From Oasisia sp. SBJ-2009 (lineage: Eukaryota; Annelida; Polychaeta; Sabellida; Siboglinidae): a DNA stretch of 64,000 nt. The translations under genes were made by a program, and so were the position numbers. This document shows positions 1-9,948 of the stretch, one piece after another (the first letter of the stretch is position 1; each line of letters begins with the position of its first letter). The notes below the pieces were generated by a model, which did no database searches, was not told where the DNA came from, and was given only the letters and a program-made list of their open reading frames with translations. The DNA is taken from positions 15,038,896 to 15,102,895 of the forward strand of contig OZ024857.1 of NCBI GenBank assembly GCA_964017155.1. Reading direction: 5' to 3'.

Positions 1-1173
1 TTTTTTTTATTTTGACCTATTCTTCCATTCGACAATAGCACCGAGTCAATATACATACAAACAATTATAAGAGGTAGTCTGTATAGAGGTAGTTTATATT
101 CTAAAAATAGACAATATGTTTAAAGACAAACACAGTTGTAAGGCAAATTAATTCACCATTTCACCACCATTTATTATATTTCTTGTACAGCACTTCAATC
201 CGCCATGCGGGAATTAGCGCTAGAATAAAATTGTATTATTATTATTTCGCTGAGTGTGGATAACAACAAATTACAGGGACTGTACTGGCCATTGTATGCT
301 GTTTTTAATGAGGAATTCCAGTAGAAATGATTCAAATTAGCTTCAAAGTATAGTTGAAGTATCTAAAGTTGCTTTATTTCAAAACATATCTTAGGTACTA
401 ATAAATAATTCAGTCAAAACATTTAAGCACTAATTTGTATATTTACGCAGTAGTCTGCACAGGTTTCTTAGCTCCAGTCTAACGTTACAAATCAAACAGT
501 CAGTGACTACTTAGTTTCATTTATGGCATTTACAGTAGACCCTCTTTAGCAAGGTGAGCAATAGTGACCTGAATAACAAGGTGACCCTATTAGAGGGACT
601 AATTTGTCGTATTTCACTATACAGTACATGGAACAAACTGTAGATTAAATGTGACCTAACTTGAAGGTGGCTGCATCAATGAGGTGACAATAAACCAGCG
701 TTCGGCTGTGTCTCAAAATGAGTGTTTGTGTCTCAATTCAATTGTAATTGTAAATATAATTTTAAATAGGTTTACTAATTAAAATTACATTTTTAGAATT
801 TATATCTATATTAAACAATTTTCAAGGACATTTTATATATATTTATTTATTAACTAGTTTACACCACAATTATTGTTAAATAGATAATCTATTATGTTAA
901 TTTTGTCTTTATTTATTATATTAAAATAATTTTTTCATTTTAAAGAACAAATTATGTACAATGTATATCTTATATCTCTATCTTATATTTATTTGCCATA
1001 TTTCATTTTATTGTATATATATAGGCACTATATGAGTCAACGCCAGACTACATTCCAATTCATCATGTAATGCACGTTGAATATGGCAATAAAGCTTTAT
1101 TATTATTATTTCACTAGAGAGTGTCTTTTATTGTCATCACTTGAAATGAGTAAAATAATAAATAGTGACTCAC
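1..1173. other. AT-rich stretch without recognisable exon
   Basis: I find no exon here. The stretch lies downstream of the last visible AKT1S1-like donor (intron starts at 1173), so it is probably intron leading to an exon beyond the left edge. Two short tails that resemble retroposon 3' ends are visible: about 205-245, ending in an ATT run, and about 1021-1110, where an AATAAAGC-type motif is followed by TTATTATT. Neither carries coding sequence. Confidence 0.5.
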
Positions 1174-1286
1174 GTCATCGTCTTCGGCTGTGACACTGCG
1201 TCGACCCCACAGGGGCACGGAGATAGGCACCGAGGTGGAGTAGGTGTAGTTCTGTTTCTTGGTCACGCGCCCCTTCTCCGGTGGCT
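1174..1286 (-). CDS. AKT1S1: AKT1S1-like coding exon 9 (Raptor-binding motif)
   Basis: It encodes residues 338-375 with TSVPISVPLWG, the counterpart of KSLPVSVPVWG; Ser356 here aligns with human Ser183. The acceptor is TTACAG and the donor GAC/GTGAGT, phase 0. The protein must continue beyond 1173, since no stop is used here. Confidence 0.75.
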
Positions 1287-1564
1287 CTGTAAGCATCGAA
1301 TGGAGACGAACTTATTCAGACTCCACAGGCCAAAATTGTTAAAGGTATGGAATCATACTGTTCAAAATCATACTATTCCTGATTTTTATTATCCACACTG
1401 ACATTGGTAAAGTAAAAGTAAGTTCTTATGTAGTGCAGCATCCAATCCTCAGGATTGCACAAAGCACTTTAAAAACTTGCCCACGTTTTGACATGGCAGC
1501 ACTGTATTTGAACCCGGGTTCTCTTAGTTCAGAGTCCGAAGACCTAGCCACTGCACTACTACTT

Positions 1565-1600
<36 letters not shown>

Positions 1601-1612
1601 TATATATATATG

Positions 1613-1644
<32 letters not shown>

Positions 1645-4373
1645 ATGAATCCATAACTGTAACAATGGCAGCTTGATACATATAAATGTTGCTTTTCACA
1701 CTCCCACTACAAGTTACAGATTCATATTATTCAAAAAAGTGATATTGTTAATTACCGATTCATTATTCACACTATCTAAACCGACATTGTCAGTTACCAA
1801 TTCATGCTACCTTGAAATGAAACTTACATTGATAAAGGTACCGATTCATATTATTCAAACTGACTATCTTAACTTAAGATGTCCGTTTTTGTACTCCAAC
1901 TAAGCTAAAACGATAGGTACATATTTAAATTAAATAACTACACATTTTTTTTAATGACAGTCACGTGTCACTTCCATTGTGCATTATTATTTCTGCCAGT
2001 CGGATTCATAGGCTGCTAAATGGAGCCATTCCATTTGTGCAAAATGTGCTAAGATGACAACTACGACAAACATTTCAAGCATAAAAATAACAAATAATAA
2101 TACGATCACAAGTTACATACCATCAGCACCTGCCAAGTCATCATCCGACTCATAAAATGGCTGCGTGCTGTCATCGCCAAACGCCAAGTCAAAGTCAAGC
2201 ACTCCTGCAAAGTAGGTTGATACTTCAAAATTAATCAAAATGAGAATCAGAGTCAACAAAAAACAACTTTCTGCTATTACACCCTTGTTTCACACACAAG
2301 CAAATCTTTTTTAATATTGACAAAAAAATCAAACATGTATCAAATCTCAAAAAAAGATACATAATAAAATAACACAATTATAATTCCAGACAAACTAACG
2401 GGCTTTGTAAATACCAAATAATCTAACAGAGGTGGATCCGATTCATCCCACGCTCACAGCAGTTTATTATAATTAAGGAACTCCATCAACATTGCTGAGT
2501 GTCTGAAATATTTTGCAAAGATTCTACTGGGAAACTTCTTTCCAATTTGGCATATGATAACACATGTGGACTTCTCATACTTTCCACTGATTATTGGAAT
2601 TTTACACATAATTAATATTATTATAATAAATACTTCTAAAAAAGCACCTAAATGTTCCTCCACCAGTGACCAGTGAAGGGGTCAGTCCCCACTGACCACT
2701 GTCCACCACCAACAATTGCTGACCACTGGCCAGCTACCAGGGCTTTATGCAGGATAAAATTATTGCCAGTCACACATGTTTTGGTGGACACATGGATGTT
2801 AACTGTTAAGCCAGTTTACAAACTTCCAAACGTGCCTGATGACCTGAAATGGACTACAAACACACATAAGACATAATTTACACTCACTTTCAAGGACTTT
2901 CAAGGCATAACTAAGAAAATCGATGGTTTTGGAAGACCTTTTTTGCTCCGTTATCTTTTTACCCGCCCACACATATTTTACCCGTCCATATTCGTTTTTA
3001 CCCGTCCAAATGACAGGTGGAGGGGTCTCTACATCAAGCTATGCCACCTACCATCTGTGTCGACACTGGTCACTTGCTGGTCAGTGAAGCCGCGTTGGAA
3101 GCGGTGTTTACTCGCTGGATTGTCGTCCGACGACGACGACAGATGTTTCTTCTTCAGCGACGCCCTCGACATCTCCTCCACATCGCTGGAGGGATCAGCG
3201 CCGTGTGTGTCTTCCATCGCCATCACGTCCGTGATGTTAGTGTCGGCCAGATCATGTGTGAGCTCACTCGCACACGCACTCTCGCCCGGCGGCTCCGGTT
3301 CTGGCGAGTCTGACAACAACACGGTCAAATGTCACGTTGTAACGGATGCTAATTACGGTGTCAAATTTCTCAAAGGAACTGGTGAAAAAACTTGGAGCAG
3401 AGGCTGTGTCCAATCTAAGAATATGCACGACAACAGCAATCTAGCACAATTTAAGAAACAATTAAAAATATTTTTATTTTCTACATAACTAGTTTTACCC
3501 AACGAACATTATATTTTAGCTTAACTATATTTATTTACCTATTTACATGTATGTACACACCCGTGAACATTATATTTTAGCTTAACTTTATTTATTTACC
3601 TATTTACATGTATGTACATGTCCCGGATTTGATGGTGTCAAAATCAAGTTTTATTATTAAATTATTATATCCGTTTTAGTGTGATACATTTATTTAGCTC
3701 CATTTTAAGGGCATTATTAAGTCTTTATGACACATTCTGTTAAAACTACCTCAAAATGGGGTGAGCAGCAAATTTTTTAAATACATAATTTAAAGGTAAC
3801 ATAAAGGTTAATTAGATAAAATAAAGGTGTTGTATCCAGTCAACAGGACAAATCAAGACGATTTACAAATCACTCACTGGCACACCTGTTCAGTGTCCAA
3901 TCGAAACACCATCTCGACTTCTCTGAACTGCCATTCGTACCTTGCAACGTGACTGCGGGGTCGTCGATGAAGCTGACCCCTGACATGGGCAGTGACCCCT
4001 GGTCAGCGGCGTCCAGTAGGGCAGCGATCAGTTCGTTCTTCTCCCGTCGCGCCTTGCTCTGTAGTTCCGACAGTGCGTGCTGCTGCTCACGCTCAAACTG
4101 CCTGAAACACACACCAGGGGACCAATCAGAGCACAGCACGCCGCATTGATGTAGGACACGTTTATTTAAATAGTTTATTTTTATTAGATAATAATACTAA
4201 TGTTTTAATATGACATAATTATTTATGTAATTATTTTTATATTTTAGAAAACTGTCATGTATCTTACTTACTTATTAATGTTAATTTCATATCATGTTTA
4301 CCAGGACATACGTTTTACAAATTTCTCAAGATTCCACATACAATTTATGTGTGTGTGCACTCATGAATGGGAG

Positions 4374-4451
<78 letters not shown>

Positions 4452-7400
4452 TATATTATATAATATACATACAACTGATACAAGGTGTATAGTGTGTATG
4501 GCTTTAAATAAACATTAGTATTAATTGATACACGGAAACAGACAGAAGATGGGGCAATCACGTGGACAAAAAGTGACAATGGCACAGAAAGGAACACTCA
4601 CTAGGGATCTTTCGACATTCATCTCGACATGGTAATAAACAACTGAATGCAGTAGTGTACAGCACAGAACCCAAAGGATGCAACAACATACTGATGGACA
4701 ATGCCACTTCTAAATCATGACAATGATATACAAGTCCTTTAGGTGACCAGCTAAAGATACACATCTGAACAACCAGTGGACAGTTTTTTGCTTTCTTCAC
4801 AGCAGACACTGATGGGCTTTCAATGAGCTATCCTATGATAAAAAACAGACGTCATGTGATCGCCAACTGTTTCAACGGTGAAGGAACAGGTGCGTCAACA
4901 ATGTCAGTTGCCATGACGACTGACCTGATGCGTTCCTTTGTGGCAGTTTCCTCTGCCCGGATGAAGGCGGTAAGTTTCTCCTGTATGGTGGCCAGTGTCT
5001 TCTGGAGATTCTCGTACTTGCCCGACTCAACACCTACAACCAACAGTGACATCTCAACACAGCTCCAAAAAGGATCACTGGATGCCTTCAGGGCTCAGAT
5101 GCACTGCCAGGGCAACACTCAATGGATGCCGTCAAGGCCCAGATGCACAGTGGATGCCTTCAAGGTAGAGATACACAGGGAAACACTCAGCGGATGCCTT
5201 CAGGGCTCAGATGCATGAAGTATAGGTTTAGTAATCTGTACATATAATTTGTTTACCATTTCACTTGTTTAATCTAATTTCCAATATTGGCACTGTGACT
5301 GTGACTGTTAAAATAATGTCCTAACAGTAGTAATATTATTTACCTCATGTTTCACATTCTGCACACCTGTTTGTGATTTTATACTATACTATATAATTGT
5401 ATAAAATCACGCATTAATAGTATCTGTAAGTGTGATCTGTCTGCTGTGAAGTTATCATATAACTTCTCAGCGTAACTGACATACCCTTTGATGTCACATG
5501 ATCAGATGTGTAATGATCACATGATCACCCTTTGATGTCACATGATCAGATGTGTAATGATCATGTGATATTCCTTTGATGTCACATGATCACCCTTTGT
5601 GTTACTGTCAACATCCTATATGCCAACAATCTGCCACAGACTTCCCTTCACTCAAACGTGCACACCGTGTTCACAGAACATTCATTTTACCGGCAACTTA
5701 ACTACTGTCACAGTGAATTTACCAACAGTAACATGGACGATGCAACTATGAGCGTGCGGCACTCACCAACCATCATGGCGTGGTAACTGCTGCTGTCTCC
5801 CCGCAGGATCACACCGTAGAGTTGGGAGTAGCCAGGGTTCTGTTTCATCCCCTCAATCACTGCGGGGTCACTCTGACATCAACAACAGAACAGCTACATC
5901 ACTTGATCACTGTAGACTCACTCTGACATCATCAACAATGGAACAGCTACATCCCTTCAATGACTGCATAGTCACCCTGATATCATCAACAACAGTGGAA
6001 CAACTACATCCCTTCAATGACTGCATAGTCACCCTGATATCATCAACAACAGTGGAACAACTACATCCCTTCAATGACTGCATAGTCACCCTGATATCAT
6101 CAACAACAGTGGAACAACTACATCCCTTCAATGACTGCATAGTCACCCTGATATCATCAACAACAGTGGAACAACTACATCCCTTCAATGACTGCATAGT
6201 CACCCTGATATCATCAACAACAGTGGAACAGCTACATCCCTTCAATGACTGCATAGTCACCCTGATATCATCAACAACAGTGGAACAGCTACATCCCTTC
6301 AATGACTGCATAGTCACCCTGATATCATCAACAACAGTGGAACAGCTACATCCCTTCAATGACTGCATAGTCACCCTGATATCATCAACAACAGTGGAAC
6401 AACTACATCCCTTCAATGACTGCATAGTCACCCTGATATCATCAACAACAGTGGAACAGCTACATCCCTTCAATGACTGCATAGTCACCCTGATATCATC
6501 AACAACAGTGGAACAGCTACATCCCTTCAATGACTGCATAGTCACCCTGATATCATCAACAACAGTGGAACAGCTACATCCCTTCAATGACTGCATAGTC
6601 ACCCTGATATCATCAACAACAGTGGAACAGCTACATCCCTTCAATGACTGCATAGTCACCCTGATATCATCAACAACAGTGGAACAGCTACATCCCTTCA
6701 ATGACTGCATAGTCACCCTGATATCATCAACAACAGTGGAACAGCTACATCCCTTCAATGACTGCATAGTCACCCTGATATCATCAACAACAGTGGAACA
6801 GCTACATCCCTTCAATGACTACATAGTCACTCTGACATCAACAGAACAGCTACAGTCACTGCAGGGTCACATCAACATCATCAACAACATAGTAGTATTA
6901 TCTCCTCAATCACTTTCCCTACTTTAACTTTGAGTACTTCAACAGTTCTTACAGATGGAGTTTAACCTACAGACCCGACCACCTGTCTTTGGATGGACAC
7001 ACTTTGTTTTGGATGTGTGAACATTTGAGAAACAAATGTTTACCTTATCCACTGTATCATGCACAATCATTGAACACACATAATTATGTGTGTTCAAGAT
7101 TGTAATCCAGTGGATAAAGTAGATTTGTTGCGCAAATTTTCACCCATCCAAAACAAAGTGTCCATCCAAAGACAGGTGGGCGAGTCTGTAGATTGTGTTT
7201 GTCCAATGTATGGGACAGTAATGCTGGCAACATTATTATTATATATAACAGCATGTTCAGAAATGTTTTGAAATTACTAAAAACATAACGGAATAATCCC
7301 CTCATATCTGACGTAGTAGAGAGTTGAAACTGCTCAGTGATGATGGATGCGATCATCTGAATAAAACACACATGGACTCACCTGTAGTTTGTCGGTGACA

Positions 7401-9946
7401 AGGACGCGACTAGACTGAGGGTGTGAGGCGTGGGTCCACGTGTGACAGTTGGCGCAGTAGCACACCACCCAGCCACAGCACTCCGTCAGCTGCACCAGCC
7501 ACTCGTGTTCCTACGCAGACAATTTACATAGACTAGTCACTCGTGTTCCTACGCAGATAATTTACATTCACTAGTCACTCGTGTTCCTACGCAGATAATT
7601 TACATTCACTAGTCAGTCGTGTTCCTACGCAGATAATTTACATTCACTAGTCAGTCGTGTTCCTACGCAGATAATTTACATTCACTAGTCACTCGTGTTC
7701 CTACGCAGATAATTTACATTCACTAGTCACTCGTGTTCCTACGCAGATAATTTACATTCACTAGTCACTCGTGTTCCTACACAGACAATTTTCATTCACT
7801 AGCCATTCGTGTTCCTACACAGACAATTTACATTCACTAGTCACTCGTTTTCCTATGCAGATAATTTACATTCACTAGTCACTCGTGTTCCTACGCAGAC
7901 ACTTTACATTCACTAGTCACTCGTGTTTCTATGCAGGCAATTTACATTCACCAGGAACTCGTATTCCTACGCAGACAATTTATATTCACCCGGCACTTGT
8001 GTTCCTACGCAGACAATTTACATTCACTAGTCACTCGTGTTTCTATGCAGGCAATTTACATTCACCAGGAACTCGTATTCCTACGCAGACAATTTACATT
8101 TACCAGGCACTAATGTTCCTACACAGACAATTCACAGTTACAGCCTGTTATTATGCAGGCAACTTGCATTCACCAGCAGAGCTTTATGCAGGATAAATAT
8201 TTTGCCAGTGACACATTTTTTGGTGAACACCCATTTTCAAGGCATGTCTATGATGTTAGAAGACCCTTTTTGTTCCTCCATTTTTCACCTGACCGCCCAC
8301 CACCTGTCTAGTGATCCACATGAGGTTTTACCCATCCAAATGATGGGTGGATGGCTCTCTGCATAAAGCTACGTTCACCACACACTCATGATACTTACTA
8401 TACAGCAGGGATAGAAATAACTCCTAATTTTCTGGTAGTCAACAGGACTACTTTAAGGCTTAGTTGGGAAATCTGGTAGTCCTCATGTATATTTAGTAAT
8501 CATATGACCCAGATGTAAGCAAAATGACACGACAAACACAAAATTTGGAAAATATTCCCAAATGTTGTGGTAGTCCAGACTACTGCTGTCATCATCTTTG
8601 GTAGTCCGACTGAATTTCTGGTAGTCCTCGGACTATACTGTGTATATATTATATTCACACTTGTGAAAACTGAAAAGGGAATTGGGCAATACCACTTGTT
8701 AATGGTGTAAAACAAAGTTAACATTATTATCAACGTGCAATGTGCACAATAACTGTTGTTCTACCAAAAAATACGAGCAAATCATGCAGGAAAATTTCCA
8801 CAAAGACAGGATTCTGTTTTTTCTTCCTAACTACATATATTTACACACTAATTATGCCTACTAAAATACAATAAAATATTAACTAAACACAAACTCAAGA
8901 TTAAAATCCAGTGGTCGTAAATACTCACGATCTGGATGCCTTCGAGGCTCTGCTGCACCTGGCATAATTTGTGTGCAAAGAACCCTTCCGTTGACGTTGA
9001 CTTGAGGCCTACAACCACATTATGATTTACACGATTACATTCACTTCTGATAGATACACAGCACTAAGCCAGAACTAAACAGTTCACCACTTGTATACAA
9101 AAAATCACAGGTCGATAGTTCATTAATTTTTGTAGAGAAAATGTTGTGGTTAGTGTTTTTTACCAGCTATGGGGAAACGGAACTAAAAATAAGCGCAGCA
9201 ATAATTGATCAATCTAGCCATGCCCTAACAATAACAATCAATCTACCAAACAACAGGTCTATGTTTCAGTTTTACACCGTCATTTTCTTTAAACGTGACT
9301 CAACAGTATTCACATTACTCGTTCCTTGATAATCAGAGTAATGTGCCTGCAGTGCAAAATGCATTTATTTAATGTCATGTTTTGTGCAGTAACTGTAGCA
9401 TGTGTGTGTTGTGTTGTACTGTAAATATTTGTATTGTTTTGTATTTTTTTTCCAGGGCACGGGGACCCACTAACAGGAAGGATAACTGAACAATACATAT
9501 GAATAATAAATCAATAAGATAATAAAAGAATATCGAAATACATACATAAAAACCACACAGTATCAAATAAACTAGTTAAATACAAATGTTTTAACTTTGT
9601 AGATCTAAAAGATTTATATCACAAGTTGTTTCAATTCAGTACAATATTGTTTAAAATAATACAATTATAAAAACAATAAGACAACTAATTACATAAAAAA
9701 CTGACAAAATAATTATAAAGTATTCCAGGCAACATCTAGTATGCATAAAAATGTTTTATATTTGAAGATCTAAAAATTTCAGTTTTTGAAAATATATCAA
9801 AAGCTGTACATAGTTATGTGTACAGTGTGTGAAATCGTAGAGTAAATCAGTGATAGATCACCTAGTTGGTCGAGGCTGATGGGAGTCTGTTCGCTGGCGT
9901 TGGTGTGGATGGTCACATTGAGGCAGCCACAGGACAACTTGCCCAT
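1174..9946 (-). CDS. AKT1S1: PRAS40/Lobe-like protein (AKT1S1 family), 3'-partial, 9 coding exons
   Basis: Nine exons with consistent phases give 375 codons: 9862-9946, 8929-9008, 7382-7510, 5767-5872, 4925-5033, 3941-4101, 3052-3309, 2121-2204 and 1174-1286. The family signature is in the last exon, where YSTSVPISVPLWG matches the YAKSLPVSVPVWG segment around the mTORC1-phosphorylated serine of human PRAS40. Residues 1-100 are Cys-rich, about 134-215 form a likely coiled coil, and about 224-338 are acidic and Ser-rich. PRAS40 binds Raptor and restrains mTORC1 until Akt phosphorylates it; Drosophila Lobe is its homologue. Vertebrate PRAS40 is shorter (about 256 residues), so the N-terminal half is extra relative to it. 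The Akt-site C-terminus is not found and is presumed left of the window. The start is the only Met near the first acceptor. The family call rests mainly on one motif plus general layout. Confidence 0.75.
1405..1562 (-). mobile_element. tRNA-derived SINE
   Basis: On the minus strand a tRNA-like head is visible: an A-box-like AGTGGCTAGG and a B-box-like GGGTTCAAATA in AACCCGGGTTCAA. An unrelated body follows, running to about 1405. The structure matches a pol III SINE rather than a functional tRNA gene, because the acceptor stem does not close. It lies just upstream of exon 9. Confidence 0.5.
1565..1645. repeat. (AT)n microsatellite
   Basis: Nearly uninterrupted alternating TA for about 80 bp in the AKT1S1-like intron 8. 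Confidence 0.9.
2121..2204 (-). CDS. AKT1S1: AKT1S1-like coding exon 8
   Basis: It encodes residues 310-338 (GVLDFDLAFGDD, then FYESDDDLAG). By position it corresponds to the acidic region of PRAS40 that carries the TOS motif and the 'FCESD' segment; that alignment is my inference. The acceptor is TTTGCAG and the donor GATG/GTATGT. Confidence 0.7.
2742..3040. mobile_element. MITE family 1, copy 1 (gctttatgcag TIR)
   Basis: One of four copies of a ~190-300 bp element with inverted ends: GCTTTATGCAGG at the start and a diverged CTACATCAAGCT end (CTGCATAAAGCT in other copies). It shares with the 42061 copy an internal block including ATTGCCAGTCAC and AAGCCAGTTTACAAACTT, followed by repeated TTTACCCGTCCA. 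It has no coding capacity. Confidence 0.75.
3052..3309 (-). CDS. AKT1S1: AKT1S1-like coding exon 7 (acidic, Ser-rich)
   Basis: It encodes residues 224-310: an acidic, Pro/Glu-rich start (SPEPEPPGES), then a basic-Ser stretch (RASLKKKHLSSSSDD). The acceptor is GTTGTCAG and the donor GATG/GTAGGT. The intron is invaded by a MITE whose edge (3040) is only about 11 nt past the donor. Confidence 0.7.
3330..3780 (+). mobile_element. possible non-LTR retrotransposon 3'-end remnant
   Basis: At 3388-3488 the plus strand reads NSNLAQFKKQLKIFLFST then stop. That resembles the C-terminal 'FK..LK.FLF' end of CR1/L2-type reverse-transcriptase ORFs. A 3' UTR-like AT tail follows and contains a direct duplication of about 60 bp (3507-3560 and 3563-3620). 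Family and limits are uncertain. Confidence 0.4.
3941..4101 (-). CDS. AKT1S1: AKT1S1-like coding exon 6 (coiled coil)
   Basis: It encodes residues 171-224 and continues the charged helix with EREQQHALSELQSKARREK. The acceptor is TTTCAG and the donor GCAAG/GTACGA. Confidence 0.75.
4376..4460. repeat. (AT)n microsatellite
   Basis: Two blocks of alternating AT separated by a TTAATT interruption, in the intron between exons 5 and 6 of the AKT1S1-like gene. Confidence 0.9.
4925..5033 (-). CDS. AKT1S1: AKT1S1-like coding exon 5 (coiled coil)
   Basis: It encodes residues 134-170, a heptad-like helix (KYENLQKTLATIQEKLTAF and following). The acceptor is GGTTGTAG and the donor ATCAG/GTCAGT. Confidence 0.75.
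5070..5216. repeat. degenerate tandem repeat, ~26-45 bp unit
   Basis: The motif GGATGCCTTCAGGGCTCAG (with GCCGTCAAGGCC variants) recurs about four times, starting about 37 bp upstream of the exon 5 acceptor. Unlike the arrays at exons 3 and 4, it does not contain the acceptor. Confidence 0.7.
5481..5600. repeat. short tandem repeat, ~45-60 bp unit
   Basis: CCTTTGATGTCACATGATCA recurs three times with a TGTGTAATGATCA linker. It lies in the intron downstream of exon 4. Confidence 0.75.
5767..5872 (-). CDS. AKT1S1: AKT1S1-like coding exon 4
   Basis: It encodes residues 99-134 (SDPAVIEGMKQNPGYSQLYG and following). The acceptor is GATGTCAG/AGTGAC. Of two overlapping donors, G/GTGAGT at 5766 is chosen because the next exon then continues in frame. 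The acceptor and about 27 nt of the exon are repeated in the 57-bp array upstream. Confidence 0.75.
5846..6890. repeat. 57-bp minisatellite anchored on the AKT1S1-like exon 4 acceptor
   Basis: There are about 17 head-to-tail 57-bp units, the central ones almost identical. Read on the minus strand, each unit carries GATGATATCAG followed by GGTGACTATGCAGTC and then ATTGAAGGGATG. This is a copy of the exon 4 acceptor and its first ~27 nt (AGTGACCCCGCAGTG, then ATTGAGGGGATG). The real exon boundary is the gene-proximal end of the array. Long open frames across it on both strands (for example 5907-6815 minus) arise because 57 is a multiple of three; I do not treat them as genes. Confidence 0.9.
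6967..7191. mobile_element. palindromic hairpin MITE
   Basis: This is an inverted repeat of about 225 bp with arms of about 105-110 bp meeting near 7080. The left end CTACAGACCCGACCACC pairs with the right end GGTGGGCGAGTCTGTAG, and CCATCCAAAGACAGG is the complement of the left CCTGTCTTTGGATGG. It is a non-coding hairpin in the AKT1S1-like intron 3. Confidence 0.8.
7382..7510 (-). CDS. AKT1S1: AKT1S1-like coding exon 3 (Cys-rich)
   Basis: It encodes 43 whole codons, residues 56-98, with a cluster of cysteines: CCGWVVCYCANCHTWTH. The acceptor is CTGCGTAG/GAACACGAGT and the donor ACAG/GTGAGT. The acceptor and the first 18 nt of the exon form the end unit of the 38-bp tandem array that fills the upstream intron. 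Confidence 0.75.
7494..8176. repeat. 38-bp minisatellite anchored on the AKT1S1-like exon 3 acceptor
   Basis: There are about 17-18 units, starting exactly over the exon 3 boundary and running into the intron, with growing divergence after 7880. On the minus strand each unit has CTGCGTAG/GAACACGAGTGACTAG, copying the acceptor and the first 16-18 exon nt (GAACACGAGTGGCTGG). A MITE abuts the far end at 8181. Confidence 0.9.
8181..8371. mobile_element. MITE family 1, copy 2 (internally deleted)
   Basis: It starts GCTTTATGCAGGATAAA and ends CTCTGCATAAAGCTA. It lacks part of the centre seen in the copies at 2742 and 42061, but keeps TTTACCCATCCAAATGATGG near the right end. Confidence 0.75.
8396..8645. 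repeat. segment rich in CTGGTAGTCC motifs, possible MITE relative
   Basis: It begins CAGGGATAGAAATAACT, close to the terminal repeat of the element at 19105, and holds several GGTAGTCC copies in both orientations. No matching right terminus is found, so it is at best a truncated element. Confidence 0.35.
8929..9008 (-). CDS. AKT1S1: AKT1S1-like coding exon 2
   Basis: The acceptor is GGTTGTAG and the donor ATC/GTGAGT. It encodes residues 29-55, including FFAHKLCQVQQSLEG, and ends in phase 0. The phase fits both neighbours. Confidence 0.75.
9862..9946 (-). CDS. AKT1S1: AKT1S1-like coding exon 1 (start codon)
   Basis: ATG at 9946 lies 2 nt inside an acceptor (CTACAG at 9954-9949), so the 5' UTR must be mostly in an upstream exon. 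It encodes residues 1-28 plus one base, beginning MGKLSCGCLNVTIHT. The donor is CTAG/GTGATC. Confidence 0.75.
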
Positions 9947-9948
9947 CT

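Noticed and set aside
5907..6927. 302- and 329-codon frames of 19-residue repeats
   Set aside because: By-product of the 57-bp array. The minus frame stops in the last diverged unit before exon 4, and neither frame has independent support.
5846..8176. CRISPR-like arrays
   Set aside because: The repeats are head-to-tail with no unique spacers, in a eukaryotic gene; they are minisatellites.
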